Positions 1 to 8,042 of a DNA stretch of 56,258 nt are shown in pieces. The translations under genes were made by a program, and so were the position numbers. The DNA comes from Planctomycetia bacterium. Lineage in GTDB: Bacteria; Planctomycetota; Planctomycetia; Pirellulales; Thermoguttaceae. Location of the stretch: NCBI GenBank assembly GCA_030527105.1, contig JAUNBK010000016.1:1-56258 (forward strand), read 5' to 3'. How positions within the stretch are numbered: position 1 is the stretch's first letter; each line of letters begins with the position of its first letter. The notes under the pieces are model-generated. The model made no database searches. It was not told the DNA's origin and saw only the letters and a program-made list of their open reading frames with translations.

Positions 1-552
1 CTCCCACATCTCCTGCGTCACTTCCGTCTCCAACATCCAAAAACCCTGCGTCAGCTTCACGCGGTGCTGCGTTTCTTTGTATCCAAAGTCACGCAAATCG
101 ACCCCTAAATCGTCCTTGATGATATCCATAGCCTCGTTAAATTCTGCCTCCGGACTCCCCATCATAAACTCCCCCGCCGGGCACCAGCGAAACGCGTACT
201 CCACGCCGTTGATCGTCTTGACCAAACGCTCGCCAGCCGTGCGACCTTCCGAAGGAACGCCCGCCGCTTCGCTTGCCAACACCAAATCGGGGGCGATTTC
301 CTCCTGCGCCCTCTTTTCGCGCCCGTCGGTGACGTATTTTTGATCTTCCTCGCTCAATTTTTGAAACGGATATCGATAGCGCCCTTTTGGCGAGAGCAAA
401 AAGACGTATTCCTCATCCGGATCATTCTCCGCGTCCCACGTCGCCTCGATGATTGTTTTCCCCGTTTTCGACTTCCACGTCCGCACCGTTTCCTCCGCGA
501 AGAGCAAACACGGAACCATCAACAAAACCAACAAAATCAGCGTCTTTTTCAT
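1..552 (-). CDS. Secreted SHD1-like / formylglycine-generating-enzyme-type (SUMF1) domain protein, 3' end beyond window
   Basis: The frame is open from an ATG at 552-550 to the window edge (184 codons). It begins with a signal peptide (MKKTLILLVLLMVPCLLFA, cut before EET). Next comes a short module (RTWKSKTGKTIIEATW ... LSEEDQKYV) that resembles the SHD1-like domain common in Planctomycetes. From about residue 100 it enters an FGE-sulfatase (SUMF1-like, C-type-lectin fold) domain: GERLVKTINGVEYAFRWCPAGEF, then LTQGFWMLETEVTQEMW. The SUMF1 start closely resembles that of the caspase fusion at the other end of the window, so the two are paralogues. In such proteins the fold usually serves ligand binding rather than sulfatase activation; the function here is unknown. 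A GAGGA sequence lies about 12 nt before the ATG. Confidence 0.8.
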   Translation of the reverse strand, partial: MKKTLILLVLLMVPCLLFAEETVRTWKSKTGKTIIEATWDAENDPDEEYVFLLSPKGRYRYPFQKLSEEDQKYVTDGREKRAQEEIAPDLVLASEAAGVPSEGRTAGERLVKTINGVEYAFRWCPAGEFMMGSPEAEFNEAMDIIKDDLGVDLRDFGYKETQHRVKLTQGFWMLETEVTQEMWE

Positions 553-1375
553 GCTTAAATCCTCGTGTTAAATGTGTTTTTCGTTTGGAACAATCCACCA
601 ACAGCGCAATTATACCAAAATCTCGCGCAAAAGAGAAGTGGGGGGCTTCGCAAAAAAGCAGGCGCTTCAAAAAATTCGCATTCGAGATTTCTGGATGGGT
701 GGGAGAATCGTTTGGCTATTCATCCAGAAATCCGCTTCGCTCCGTTCTTGGCTCGGGTGGTGGGTCTTGAAGGCATACTTTTGGGGGTGGAAAATGCCAC
801 AGGGAATGGTTTTTGCGCAAATTTTCAAAAATCAAAGAGATGATGTCTTTTTGTGGGGTGTTTCGCAATATCCTTGTTTTTACGAGGTTGTATGATTAGA
901 ATTTTTCAAAGTATTTTAGCTCACTATTCGAAAAAAATGTCATGTTGCGTAAAAATAGGTGTCTGACCCGTTTCGCACTTTTGCGTTTTTTGATTCTTTT
1001 TAGTGAAAAAATGCGTTTTTTTGGTGTTTTTTGTGATCGAATGTTTTTTGCAAAAATGGGGTTTAACGAAGAATTTCCGCAGCAAAGTTGATATTCGTTA
1101 ATTTAATTGTTTTTGAGATAGTTTTGATGGGTGTTTCACTCTTGTTTTTATGCACTCCGATGCCGTTTTACAAAAAGTGGACTAAAACATAGATATTCTC
1201 GGACAACAATCTTTAAGATGCGTTTATGGTCTCGATTGCGAAATGTGAAGTTTTTTCTCTGGGAAAATGCGAAAAAATGGCTCAAACTGGGCGGTTGTTT
1301 GAATTTATGATTTTGAGGAGGCGCTCTCAAACTCTGCTTGAAGAAATTTTTGACGCGCCGAGATGATGGCGAGGG
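553..1375. other. AT-rich intergenic stretch, no gene recognised
   Basis: About 820 bases separate the start of the SHD1/FGE gene from the stop of the TatD gene. It is rich in A and T tracts. Short open frames on both strands have no recognisable content, no good ribosome site and low-complexity composition. No RNA gene or repeat copy was recognised. It probably contains the leftward promoter of the SHD1/FGE gene. Confidence 0.5.
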
Positions 1376-2095
1376 CTAAAAAATCTGCTCGAGAAATAAG
1401 ACCGTCTGAGCCGCCAAATTTTCAGGCGTCGTTCTCAAAATTTCTGCCGCCTCGTGATACCATTGCGTGAGTTGCTCGAGCTGCGACGCATTTTGCGCAT
1501 CGCTCTCGATTAAAACGCGCGACGGAGGGGCGATAGAAAGCGACTTCCGAGATGCCGTGGACGCAAAGGAAAACCACGCATTGCAACGTGATAACTCTCG
1601 AACGATTTCTTTCGAGCCGTTGAATTTGTGAAAAATAATCGGGATGTGCGACCTTCCTACAATTCGACGCAGCGTGGGAAGAATTTGGTTCCACGATTTC
1701 ACGCAGTGGATTGCAACAGGGAGGCGCATTTCGACCGCAATTTGGAGCTGCGCCTCGAAAACGACGGACGCCATTGGAACGGATTTCGTCTTGTCGAGAC
1801 CAATCTCGCCAATGCCACACGCCACACCATTGACGCGCAGGTTTTCGAGGAGACTCACGAGACGCGTTTCCCAACCGGGCACAGCCTGCGCGACGTACCA
1901 AGGATGAATCCCCAAAAAGGGAGTTGTCACGATATTTTGCTCGATATTCTGCGCGAGTTGGGAGAAACGACAAATCGGCTCCCAATCCTGCTCGACGACG
2001 GATTGGAGGGCGAGACGCTCAATTCGAAGCGCACGAAGCGAAGCGTCCATTCCCTCCCAAAAGTGGACGTGGGCATCCGCGAGCGGGGACATCAT
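1376..2095 (-). CDS. TatD family metal-dependent hydrolase (DNase)
   Basis: 239 residues. TatD-family proteins are metal-dependent TIM-barrel hydrolases with DNA exonuclease activity in characterised members. Visible hallmarks are the N-terminal metal motif as DAHVHFW, the glutamate motif GEIGLD near residue 95, a His in AIHCVKSW, a His in IIFHKF, and the final Asp in LIESDA (usually ETDAP). The protein is somewhat shorter than the common 255-265 residues. Its ATG overlaps the stop of the upstream histidine-kinase gene as ATGA, so the two are probably translationally coupled. The family call is firm; the physiological substrate is not. Confidence 0.88.
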   Translation of the reverse strand: MMSPLADAHVHFWEGMDASLRALRIERLALQSVVEQDWEPICRFSQLAQNIEQNIVTTPFLGIHPWYVAQAVPGWETRLVSLLENLRVNGVACGIGEIGLDKTKSVPMASVVFEAQLQIAVEMRLPVAIHCVKSWNQILPTLRRIVGRSHIPIIFHKFNGSKEIVRELSRCNAWFSFASTASRKSLSIAPPSRVLIESDAQNASQLEQLTQWYHEAAEILRTTPENLAAQTVLFLEQIF

Positions 2096-2877
2096 GTCGT
2101 TTGGGACTCTTCTCTCGGAATCGGCAGCTTGATCGTGAAAAGGGTTCCTTTTCCCACCGTGCTATTCACAAGAATGCGTCCGTGGTGTTCTTCAACAATC
2201 GTTTTGCACCTCGCAAGCCCCAGCCCTGTGCCACCCTTGCCACTTTGGTCCGGACCGTCTTTCGTCGAGAAAAATGGGTCGAAAATGTGTTGGAGCGTCT
2301 CTTGCGGAATGCCCGTCCCAAAATCGCGCACGGAAAGATCGACCGTGTTGGTTCGATTCTCCTTTTTGATTTTAATGATCAAATCGCCACCGTGCGGCAA
2401 CGCTTGCCGCGCGTTCGTGAGGAGATTCAGGAGAACTTCTTGAATTTGAGACCCATTTACGACGACTTTCGGAACATCTTTCTCAAAATCGACCACCACG
2501 CGGACGCGGTATTTGTTCATTTCGCGCTCGAGCAAAAGGAGAGCGTCCTCCGTCAGACGCACGAGGTCGGAGAGTTCGGGTTTTGGCGATCGATTTCGTG
2601 CCATGCCAAGGATGCTTGCCGTGATTTTGGCCGCACGATTCCCCGCCGAGAGAATTTTCTCAAACGCATTGTCACGCCTCTGCGGGTCGGGATTCCGAAG
2701 CCCCATCCCGGCATAATTGATGATCGTCATCAAAAGGTTGTTGAACTCGTGCGTCGTCGTACTCACCAACTCACCGAGCGAAATCATCGTGGCGGCTTGG
2801 CGAAGCTGCTCCTTGAGAAACGCGTTTTCCTTGCGAAGCGCGTCCAATTCATTCTGAGAAGATTCGTGGGAATCCAT
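2092..2877 (-). CDS. Soluble sensor histidine kinase (NtrB/ZraS-like transmitter)
   Basis: 261 residues with no membrane segment and no recognisable sensor domain apart from a short N-terminal coiled coil (residues ~8-30). The transmitter core is complete: H-box THEFNN with the phospho-acceptor His near residue 43, N-box NLLTNARQAL, G1 box DFGTGIP, F-box HIFDPFFSTK and G2 box GGTGLGLA. The order and spacing match NtrB-type kinases. No response regulator gene lies nearby, so it may signal to a distant partner. The start ATG follows AAAGGA, and its stop overlaps the tatD start. It probably belongs to the rex-led leftward operon. Confidence 0.88.
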   Translation of the reverse strand: MDSHESSQNELDALRKENAFLKEQLRQAATMISLGELVSTTTHEFNNLLMTIINYAGMGLRNPDPQRRDNAFEKILSAGNRAAKITASILGMARNRSPKPELSDLVRLTEDALLLLEREMNKYRVRVVVDFEKDVPKVVVNGSQIQEVLLNLLTNARQALPHGGDLIIKIKKENRTNTVDLSVRDFGTGIPQETLQHIFDPFFSTKDGPDQSGKGGTGLGLARCKTIVEEHHGRILVNSTVGKGTLFTIKLPIPREESQTT

Positions 2878-2880
2878 AAT

Positions 2881-3117
2881 TCATCCTTTCCGTGGGAATG
2901 CCGATGCCTCTGGATCGAATCTGCCGCTGAATTTCCACGCGAAATGGCACAAATCGCAGCGTGGAAGCGGAATTTCGTGAGGAATCGGAGGAGAGACGAT
3001 CCCTCCTCTCTTCTGTTCGGCAAGATAGCTTCTGGAGTTTAAATCTTGGTCGATATTCGTTGCAACTTCCATATTTATCGCATTTTTACTCATCGCGCTC
3101 CAAAATCCGTTTTTCAC
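2881..3117 (-). CDS. Possible small protein filling the folK-histidine kinase gap
   Basis: A 78-codon frame starts with GTG overlapping the folK stop (GTGA) and ends 3 nt before the histidine-kinase ATG. It therefore fits the operon spacing exactly. It contains a CDLC pair and no recognisable domain. No clear ribosome site was seen. The tight fit is the only support; it could be a chance frame in a 230-base spacer. I do not recognise it. Confidence 0.3.
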   Translation of the reverse strand: MKNGFWSAMSKNAINMEVATNIDQDLNSRSYLAEQKRGGIVSPPIPHEIPLPRCDLCHFAWKFSGRFDPEASAFPRKG

Positions 3118-3869
3118 GAAGTTTCGAAAAGCGCAGCGGGGGGCGCTCCGTACTCGCTCAACGCAAGATGAACCAACACATCAAAATCCATCGCGTCGCT
3201 CGGCTGCCGGCAGACCCAATTTTTGTTGAGAATCGGCACACGAAGCGCTCGCGCCCGACGAAGGCACTCTTGGGGAATGGATTCCGACGAGTCCCACACC
3301 CAAAAATCGCACGACTCAAACTCGAAATAGTCGAAATCCCCACGCAGAATACGCCGCCACTTGGGGCGCGAGGTTGTGTTGAGCCGATCGTACAACTCAC
3401 GCAGCGAGCAATCGACGAGCGGATGGCGCATCTGGGGCGCAATCTCGAGTGCCGGCTCCAAAACGAACCTCCGCCACGGAATCATGGGGTGCGGCACAAT
3501 GCACGTCGGAGGATTTATCGCAATTTCCTCGCCAAAAAGCAACAAATCAAGGTCGATATTTCGCGCGCCCCAATGCCGAGTTCGCGCTCGACCCGCACGA
3601 TTTTCACATTCAGACAAAAATCGCAGCAACGTTTGGGGCGTCGTCGATTCCGCCACACGCACCTTGAAAACCGCGTTCCAATAGTCTGGCGCGGGTTCCG
3701 TCCCGATGGATTTGGTTCGATGAAGTCGACTCGCATCGAGCCGCTCGATCCATGGCGACGCACGAAGTTGGTCCGTCGCCCAACGAAACATACTCTGCGC
3801 CTCGCCGAGATTCGCACCAAACCCAATCAGCGCGTCGCGCCCTTTGGGGTGGTTTTTAGGGAGCAACAT
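3114..3869 (-). CDS. folK: 2-amino-4-hydroxy-6-hydroxymethyldihydropteridine pyrophosphokinase with C-terminal extension
   Basis: 251 residues from the ATG at 3869-3867, which overlaps the end of the DUF4340 gene by 14 bases. HPPK transfers pyrophosphate from ATP to the pterin in folate synthesis. The family core is visible: ALIGFGANLG at the N terminus and the signature HWGARNIDLDLLLFGEE with both catalytic Asp residues, then VPHPMIPWRRFVLEPALEIAP. The core ends near residue 155. About 90 further residues (RRILRGDFDYFEF ... LVHLALSEYG) are not part of ordinary FolK and I do not recognise them. Longer open sequence upstream in this frame is the His/Cys-coding tail of the neighbouring gene read out of frame, so the 3869 start is preferred. 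Confidence 0.87.
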   Translation of the reverse strand: MLLPKNHPKGRDALIGFGANLGEAQSMFRWATDQLRASPWIERLDASRLHRTKSIGTEPAPDYWNAVFKVRVAESTTPQTLLRFLSECENRAGRARTRHWGARNIDLDLLLFGEEIAINPPTCIVPHPMIPWRRFVLEPALEIAPQMRHPLVDCSLRELYDRLNTTSRPKWRRILRGDFDYFEFESCDFWVWDSSESIPQECLRRARALRVPILNKNWVCRQPSDAMDFDVLVHLALSEYGAPPAALFETS

Positions 3870-5439
3870 CTGTCGGTTCCGTCTCGCCGCCATTTTGTGT
3901 GCCCTCTGCGCTCTGCGCCCCCGCAGTGTCTTGCGCGTCTTGCGTCGAATAATGCGGACAATTTTCGTCGCACTCGTGCCCAGCGTGATGGTGTGGACAA
4001 TTTTCGTCGCACTCGTGCTCATGATGATGGTGTGCGCAATTCTCGTCACACACGTGATCGTCGTGCGCGTGTTGATCTGCTGGCGTTGCTTGTTTTTTCG
4101 CCTCTTCTTCCGAAATGAAGACGTTGTCGAATCCCAAATGTATCTTTTTGAAAAAGTCGTCCGAAATGATATAAATCCAGGGCGCAAATTTTTCGTTGAG
4201 CGCGTCCACCTTTTTTTGCACCTCTTCGAGTTTCTTCTCGTGTTCTTGCAAAATCAGCCGATTCCGCGCCTCGACAATCGCCTTGTCCGCATCGGATTCC
4301 GGGATCGGTTCGAGCTTCGGCGGCGGAAGGCTCTCTTTGAACCAATCCGCAGATATCCACAAATAACGCAATCCCGGCTCGGGCGAGGCACCAAATCGCA
4401 AAAGATAGACGATTCCTTGTTTCGTGTACGTTTGAATCTCACCTTGGACGGAGAAAATTTGTCCCTCGACGGGGAAAAAACCACTGGTGGCGAGTGCCGC
4501 GCGCGTCTCTTGAGAGATTTTCGTGTTCCCTGCCGTGCGAAAAGCCTGTGCCGCCTCGGCGGGTTTCGCAACCACGTTGGCAAGCTCCATCTCCGCAATC
4601 GCATCAATACACTCATGGAGCTTCTCGCGATCGAGCGCTTTGCCCGGGGGCATCCCGGTCGTCTGCCACGATCCCACCCCCGTCGGGCGCTCACACCGCT
4701 CCAGCGTCCAATCCGGCTGCTCCATATCGGCATAATTCAACATAATATTCCCACGCACGGTGGGACCGATTTCGAGCGACTCGATCGAATAATCTCTCAC
4801 ATAAAGCCCCGAGATTTCCCACGGCTGAAGTTCCAAAAGCGCTCGATCAATCCACTCGGCAAAATCGGTCGTCAAATACTGCGGGTCCAGCCCGACGATA
4901 TAAACGGCGTCTTGCTTGGCGCGACGCACATAGCGTTTGTTGGAGACCTCATCAACCTGCTTGCCAATCACGAGATCAAGGAGCGCGTTCTCTTTTTCGT
5001 CCCGCACCACGACTCTCTTTCCCACGCTTCCCTCTTTCGCGCCGACATTTTGGGCGTCCGGCTCCAACACGCCGTAGTCTCCATGCGTGGCGCGATCTTC
5101 GCTCACGAGACGAATCACCCGAAGCTCCATGAGACTCGTTACGACCTGAATCATTTGCTCTTGAGCGTTGGCGGGGTAATTATAGTGGGAAGGAAGCGTC
5201 CATTCTCCTTTGACTTTTCGCAACTCGAATGGTTTCGCGACTCCAGAGGCGGCATCAAAATCGACAATTTGGAGTGACGCGGCTTTGACGATGCTGTCGA
5301 GTTCGGGGAAAAGAAGCTCCCCAACACGACTTTTGTCTTGGTACGGATCGCGCGATTCGTCCTGAAGGATCCAAGCCGCTGAGGCGACAAGCAGTGCGGC
5401 AAAAATGAACAGCAATGTTATGAGGTATTCTTTTTTCAT
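3856..5439 (-). CDS. DUF4340-type membrane-anchored protein with His/Cys-rich tail
   Basis: 527 residues from the ATG at 5439-5437, which shares its A with the rex stop (TAATG) behind an excellent GGAGGAGAA ribosome site. One N-terminal membrane segment (LITLLFIFAALLVASAAWIL) anchors a large soluble region with DUF4340-like character (FELRKVKGEWTLPSHYNYPA, RVVVRDEKENALLDLVIGK, YIVGLDPQYL). DUF4340 proteins often accompany ABC/gliding-type transport systems, but no such partner lies here. A long coiled stretch (IVEARNRLILQEHEKKLEEV) precedes the tail. The tail has three CDENC units alternating with His runs, encoded by tandem ~39-base repeats (about 3950-4060). It could bind Zn, Ni or Cu; that is inference. 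Confidence 0.8.
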   Translation of the reverse strand: MKKEYLITLLFIFAALLVASAAWILQDESRDPYQDKSRVGELLFPELDSIVKAASLQIVDFDAASGVAKPFELRKVKGEWTLPSHYNYPANAQEQMIQVVTSLMELRVIRLVSEDRATHGDYGVLEPDAQNVGAKEGSVGKRVVVRDEKENALLDLVIGKQVDEVSNKRYVRRAKQDAVYIVGLDPQYLTTDFAEWIDRALLELQPWEISGLYVRDYSIESLEIGPTVRGNIMLNYADMEQPDWTLERCERPTGVGSWQTTGMPPGKALDREKLHECIDAIAEMELANVVAKPAEAAQAFRTAGNTKISQETRAALATSGFFPVEGQIFSVQGEIQTYTKQGIVYLLRFGASPEPGLRYLWISADWFKESLPPPKLEPIPESDADKAIVEARNRLILQEHEKKLEEVQKKVDALNEKFAPWIYIISDDFFKKIHLGFDNVFISEEEAKKQATPADQHAHDDHVCDENCAHHHHEHECDENCPHHHAGHECDENCPHYSTQDAQDTAGAQSAEGTQNGGETEPTDVAP

Positions 5440-6158
5440 TAACTTTTCTCCTCCGATTTTCCACGAGTTTGCGCTTCGCGCTGCGTGAGTTTTTGTGACA
5501 AAATAGCAAGGCTCGAAGAAAGAGACACGTTTTCGATAATAATATGCGGCGGCGCGGAGAGTTGGACTGGTGCGAAATTCCAAATCCCAATAATGCCTGC
5601 GTCGACCATGAGATTCGTGACGTCTTGAGCACAGGACGCCGGCACGGTCAGGATTGCCATTTGGACGTGGTGTTTTTTCGTCATCGCAACGAATTCCGCG
5701 AGGTCGTACGTCATGCGCCCCAAAATCACCTTCCCTATTTTTTCGGGCGAGGTATCGAAGGAAGCAATAATGTCGAGATTTTCTTGAGCAAATCCTTTAT
5801 ATCCCAAAAGAGCGGCACCAAGGTGCCCTGCCCCAACGAGAAATGCCTGCCGACGTTTGTCCCATCCGAGAAAGCCCTCGATGTGCTCGATTAACTCGGA
5901 AATGGAGTGCCCCACCTTCGGACGTCCAACGATCCCGGTCATGGATAAATCTTTGCGTACTTGAATCCCCGTCAGCCCCAGTTCGTCCGCGATTTTAGTG
6001 CTTGAAACGGACTCCAAGCCGTCGCGGTACAAACGTCGCAAAAGAGAAAGGTATATCGGAAGGCGACGCACACTCGGCGTCGGAAACGCACGATCTCCAT
6101 TTGTACTCATCTTTGATCTCATTCCCTTTTTTGTCTTCTTTTTTTCTCCCGACGGCAT
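5439..6158 (-). CDS. rex: Redox-sensing transcriptional repressor Rex
   Basis: 239 residues, or 223 if translation starts at the internal ATG at 6110-6108, which has AAGGGA about 12 nt upstream; family length is about 210-225, so the shorter form is possible. Rex senses NADH/NAD+ and represses respiratory and fermentative genes. The N-terminal winged helix reads SSTKIADELGLTGIQVRKDL. The Rossmann motif is VGAGHLGAALLGY, and the C-terminal half has the NFAP motif typical of Rex. It is first in a leftward run (rex, DUF4340, folK, histidine kinase, tatD) with overlapping or near-touching ends. An extended -10 promoter lies upstream. Confidence 0.93.
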   Translation of the reverse strand: MPSGEKKKTKKGMRSKMSTNGDRAFPTPSVRRLPIYLSLLRRLYRDGLESVSSTKIADELGLTGIQVRKDLSMTGIVGRPKVGHSISELIEHIEGFLGWDKRRQAFLVGAGHLGAALLGYKGFAQENLDIIASFDTSPEKIGKVILGRMTYDLAEFVAMTKKHHVQMAILTVPASCAQDVTNLMVDAGIIGIWNFAPVQLSAPPHIIIENVSLSSSLAILSQKLTQREAQTRGKSEEKS

Positions 6159-6208
6159 GACGAAATTTCACGCGAAATAGTGATAAATCCAGCCGACTCA
6201 CACCCCTG

Positions 6209-6237
6209 ATTATACCACAAAATAAAAAGAAACACAG
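6209..6237 (-). promoter_or_regulatory. Extended -10 promoter of the rex operon
   Basis: Read on the minus strand, TGTGGTATAAT gives a perfect -10 (6214-6209) with a TGTGG extension. The -35 is weak (CTGTGT, 17-base spacer), as expected for an extended -10 promoter. The start site would be near 6202, about 45-90 bases before the possible Rex starts. No convincing Rex operator (TTGTGA-like inverted repeat) was seen. Confidence 0.6.
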
Positions 6238-6478
6238 AGACGCCCCCCACGAAATGGATAACTTTTTATAAATTTTAGAGAATTTTGCACTTGTCACGCT
6301 ACAAGGTTGGCTACTTTGCGTATTTAGGCGAAATGTATCGGCAACTTTCAAAATTTTCTCAAAAAATCCCTCCCCGGTACTTGAAATCTCGGGGGAAATA
6401 TCTTATCATGAGGAAAGGCGAGGGGGTTGTCCTCGTGAGAAAAGAGGAATACTTTTTGACCGACGCTTAAAATCCTCA

Positions 6479-6583
6479 ATATTCATCGTGCTTTAAATTC
6501 CCGTTTTTTGTGATGTTTTGCGAGCCGTGGTGCGTAGCTCCAACGGCGGACGGAACTGGGAATTTCGACGCGAAGTATTATAA
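6479..6583 (-). repeat. Dispersed intergenic repeat, copy 1
   Basis: About 105 bases, minus orientation relative to copies 2, 7 and 8. It has ends resembling TATAATACTTCGCG and CGAGTATA. Inner AAATTTCC/GGGAATTT arms form an imperfect inverted repeat. The core includes GCGAGCCGTGGTGCGTAG. It sits just upstream of the oxidoreductase gene, and its TATTATAA end could act as a -10 element. Confidence 0.8.
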
Positions 6584-6625
6584 AATGTCGGCAGGTTTTA
6601 TGTTTTTATCAACAAGGAGTTTAAA

Positions 6626-7816
6626 ATGTCACAGACGATTAATGTCGCCATGATTGGACAAGGTTTCATGGGGAAATCGCACTCGAACGCATGGTCTCAG
6701 GTAACGAAATTCTTCACACCGCCAATTATGCCCGTGATGCACACGGTGTTTGGGCAGGAAGCCGAGAATCCTGGCGCCTACGCGAAGGTTTGGGGCTGGC
6801 AGAATGCGTCCACGGATTGGGAAGCGCTCGTCAGGTCGCCCGAGATTGGATTGGTGGACATCGTGACGCCGAATTTCATGCACGCTCCACCAGCCAAAGC
6901 GGCGTTGGCGGCGGGGAAAGTCGTTTGTTGCGAGAAACCCATTGCGGGAACGCTCGACGACGCACGTGCCATGGCGCAAGCCGCGAGGGAAAACAACATC
7001 CCCGCGTTCGTTTGGTTCATTTATCGCCGCGTCCCGGCAGTCGCCTACGCTCATCAAATGGTTAAAGCGGGCGAGTTGGGCGAAATCCTCCATATCCGCG
7101 CCTCCTATCTTCAGGATTGGGCGGACGAGAACGTCCCGCTCACGTGGCGCTTCGACAAAAACCTCGCCGGCAGCGGTGCCCATGGCGACTTGAACGCACA
7201 CATCGTCGACATGACGCGATTCGTCGCTGGTGTTGAAGTCGAGGAAATCTGCGGCGCAATCAGCAAAACCTTCGTCGAAAAGCGCAAGAAGCTCTCCGGA
7301 ATCGTCTCGCAGCAAAACATCATCGGCGGTGCTCAAAGCGACACGTCCGAGTATGGAGACGTCACGGTGGACGATGCCGTTTTGTTCCTCACCAAATTCC
7401 AAAACGGCGCGATCGGGAGCTACGAAGCGGCACGCCAGGCGACTGGCAACAAAAATCGAAACTACTTCGAAATCAACGGCACGAAAGGCTCCTTGCGCTT
7501 CAATTTTGAGCGCATGAACGAGTTGGAGTACTACGACGCTCGCCGACCCACGGGCGTGCAAGGGTGGACGACGATTCTCGCGACGCACGGCGCCGATCAT
7601 CCGTATGTGTCCAACTGGTGGCCGGATGGACACTTGATTGGTTACGAACACACGTTCACGAACATGGCGTACGACGTTTTGAAAGTTCTCGCGGGCGAGA
7701 CGCCGACCGTTCCTCTCGCGACGTTCGAAGACGCCTATCAAACCGCCCGAATTCTCGAAGCCGCTCTCGTCTGCGCGCAAGAGAAACGGTTCGTGAAACT
7801 CGATGAAGTGAAATAG
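6626..7816 (+). CDS. Gfo/Idh/MocA family oxidoreductase
   Basis: 396 residues, full length for the family. The ATG follows AAGGAG. NAD(P)-dependent sugar or cyclitol dehydrogenases of this type have an N-terminal Rossmann fold, seen here as MIGQGFMGKSHSNAW, and the catalytic CEKPIA motif near residue 98. The C-terminal domain shows GSGAHGDLNAHIVDM, supplying the conserved Asp and His. No signal peptide or Tat motif is present, so it acts in the cytoplasm. It stands alone; the exact sugar substrate cannot be told. Planctomycetes carry many such paralogues. Confidence 0.92.
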   Translation: MSQTINVAMIGQGFMGKSHSNAWSQVTKFFTPPIMPVMHTVFGQEAENPGAYAKVWGWQNASTDWEALVRSPEIGLVDIVTPNFMHAPPAKAALAAGKVVCCEKPIAGTLDDARAMAQAARENNIPAFVWFIYRRVPAVAYAHQMVKAGELGEILHIRASYLQDWADENVPLTWRFDKNLAGSGAHGDLNAHIVDMTRFVAGVEVEEICGAISKTFVEKRKKLSGIVSQQNIIGGAQSDTSEYGDVTVDDAVLFLTKFQNGAIGSYEAARQATGNKNRNYFEINGTKGSLRFNFERMNELEYYDARRPTGVQGWTTILATHGADHPYVSNWWPDGHLIGYEHTFTNMAYDVLKVLAGETPTVPLATFEDAYQTARILEAALVCAQEKRFVKLDEVK

Positions 7817-7948
7817 TGTTCGACATTTGGACGTTTTGATGGTTTTTCGCACGTGTTGTTTTGGCGACGTCCGAACGACACGTGGTGGATTTGTGGGGAG
7901 GTTTTGCCCTGATCGGGATAAATTTGGGCGAAATTTGCGCAGTCGCCC

Positions 7949-7976
7949 TTGTCTTGTGCGATTTTTTTGGTAGAAT
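7949..7976 (+). promoter_or_regulatory. Sigma-70-like promoter before the HAD gene
   Basis: TTGTCT, a 16-base spacer and TAGAAT. The predicted start near 7983 falls inside the hairpin at 7980-8010, so either the hairpin caps the 5' end of this transcript or the promoter call is wrong. Confidence 0.45.
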
Positions 7977-7979
7977 AGG

Positions 7980-8010
7980 CGGCGGAATTTAACCAGTTCC
8001 GCCGTTTTTC
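7980..8010 (+). terminator. Hairpin with T-run downstream of the oxidoreductase
   Basis: CGGCGGAA and TTCCGCCG form an 8-bp perfect stem with a 9-base loop, followed by TTTTT. It lies 160 bases after the oxidoreductase stop and 30 bases before the HAD ATG. It fits a Rho-independent terminator, though its nearness to a promoter leaves a 5'-leader role open. Confidence 0.65.
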
Positions 8011-8042
8011 AATTGTTTAACCTTTTGTTTAGAAATTTGATT

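Noticed and set aside
572..895. Plus-strand open frame upstream of tatD
   Set aside because: No ribosome site, no recognisable content, and AT-rich low-complexity sequence. It overlaps other frames of the same kind.
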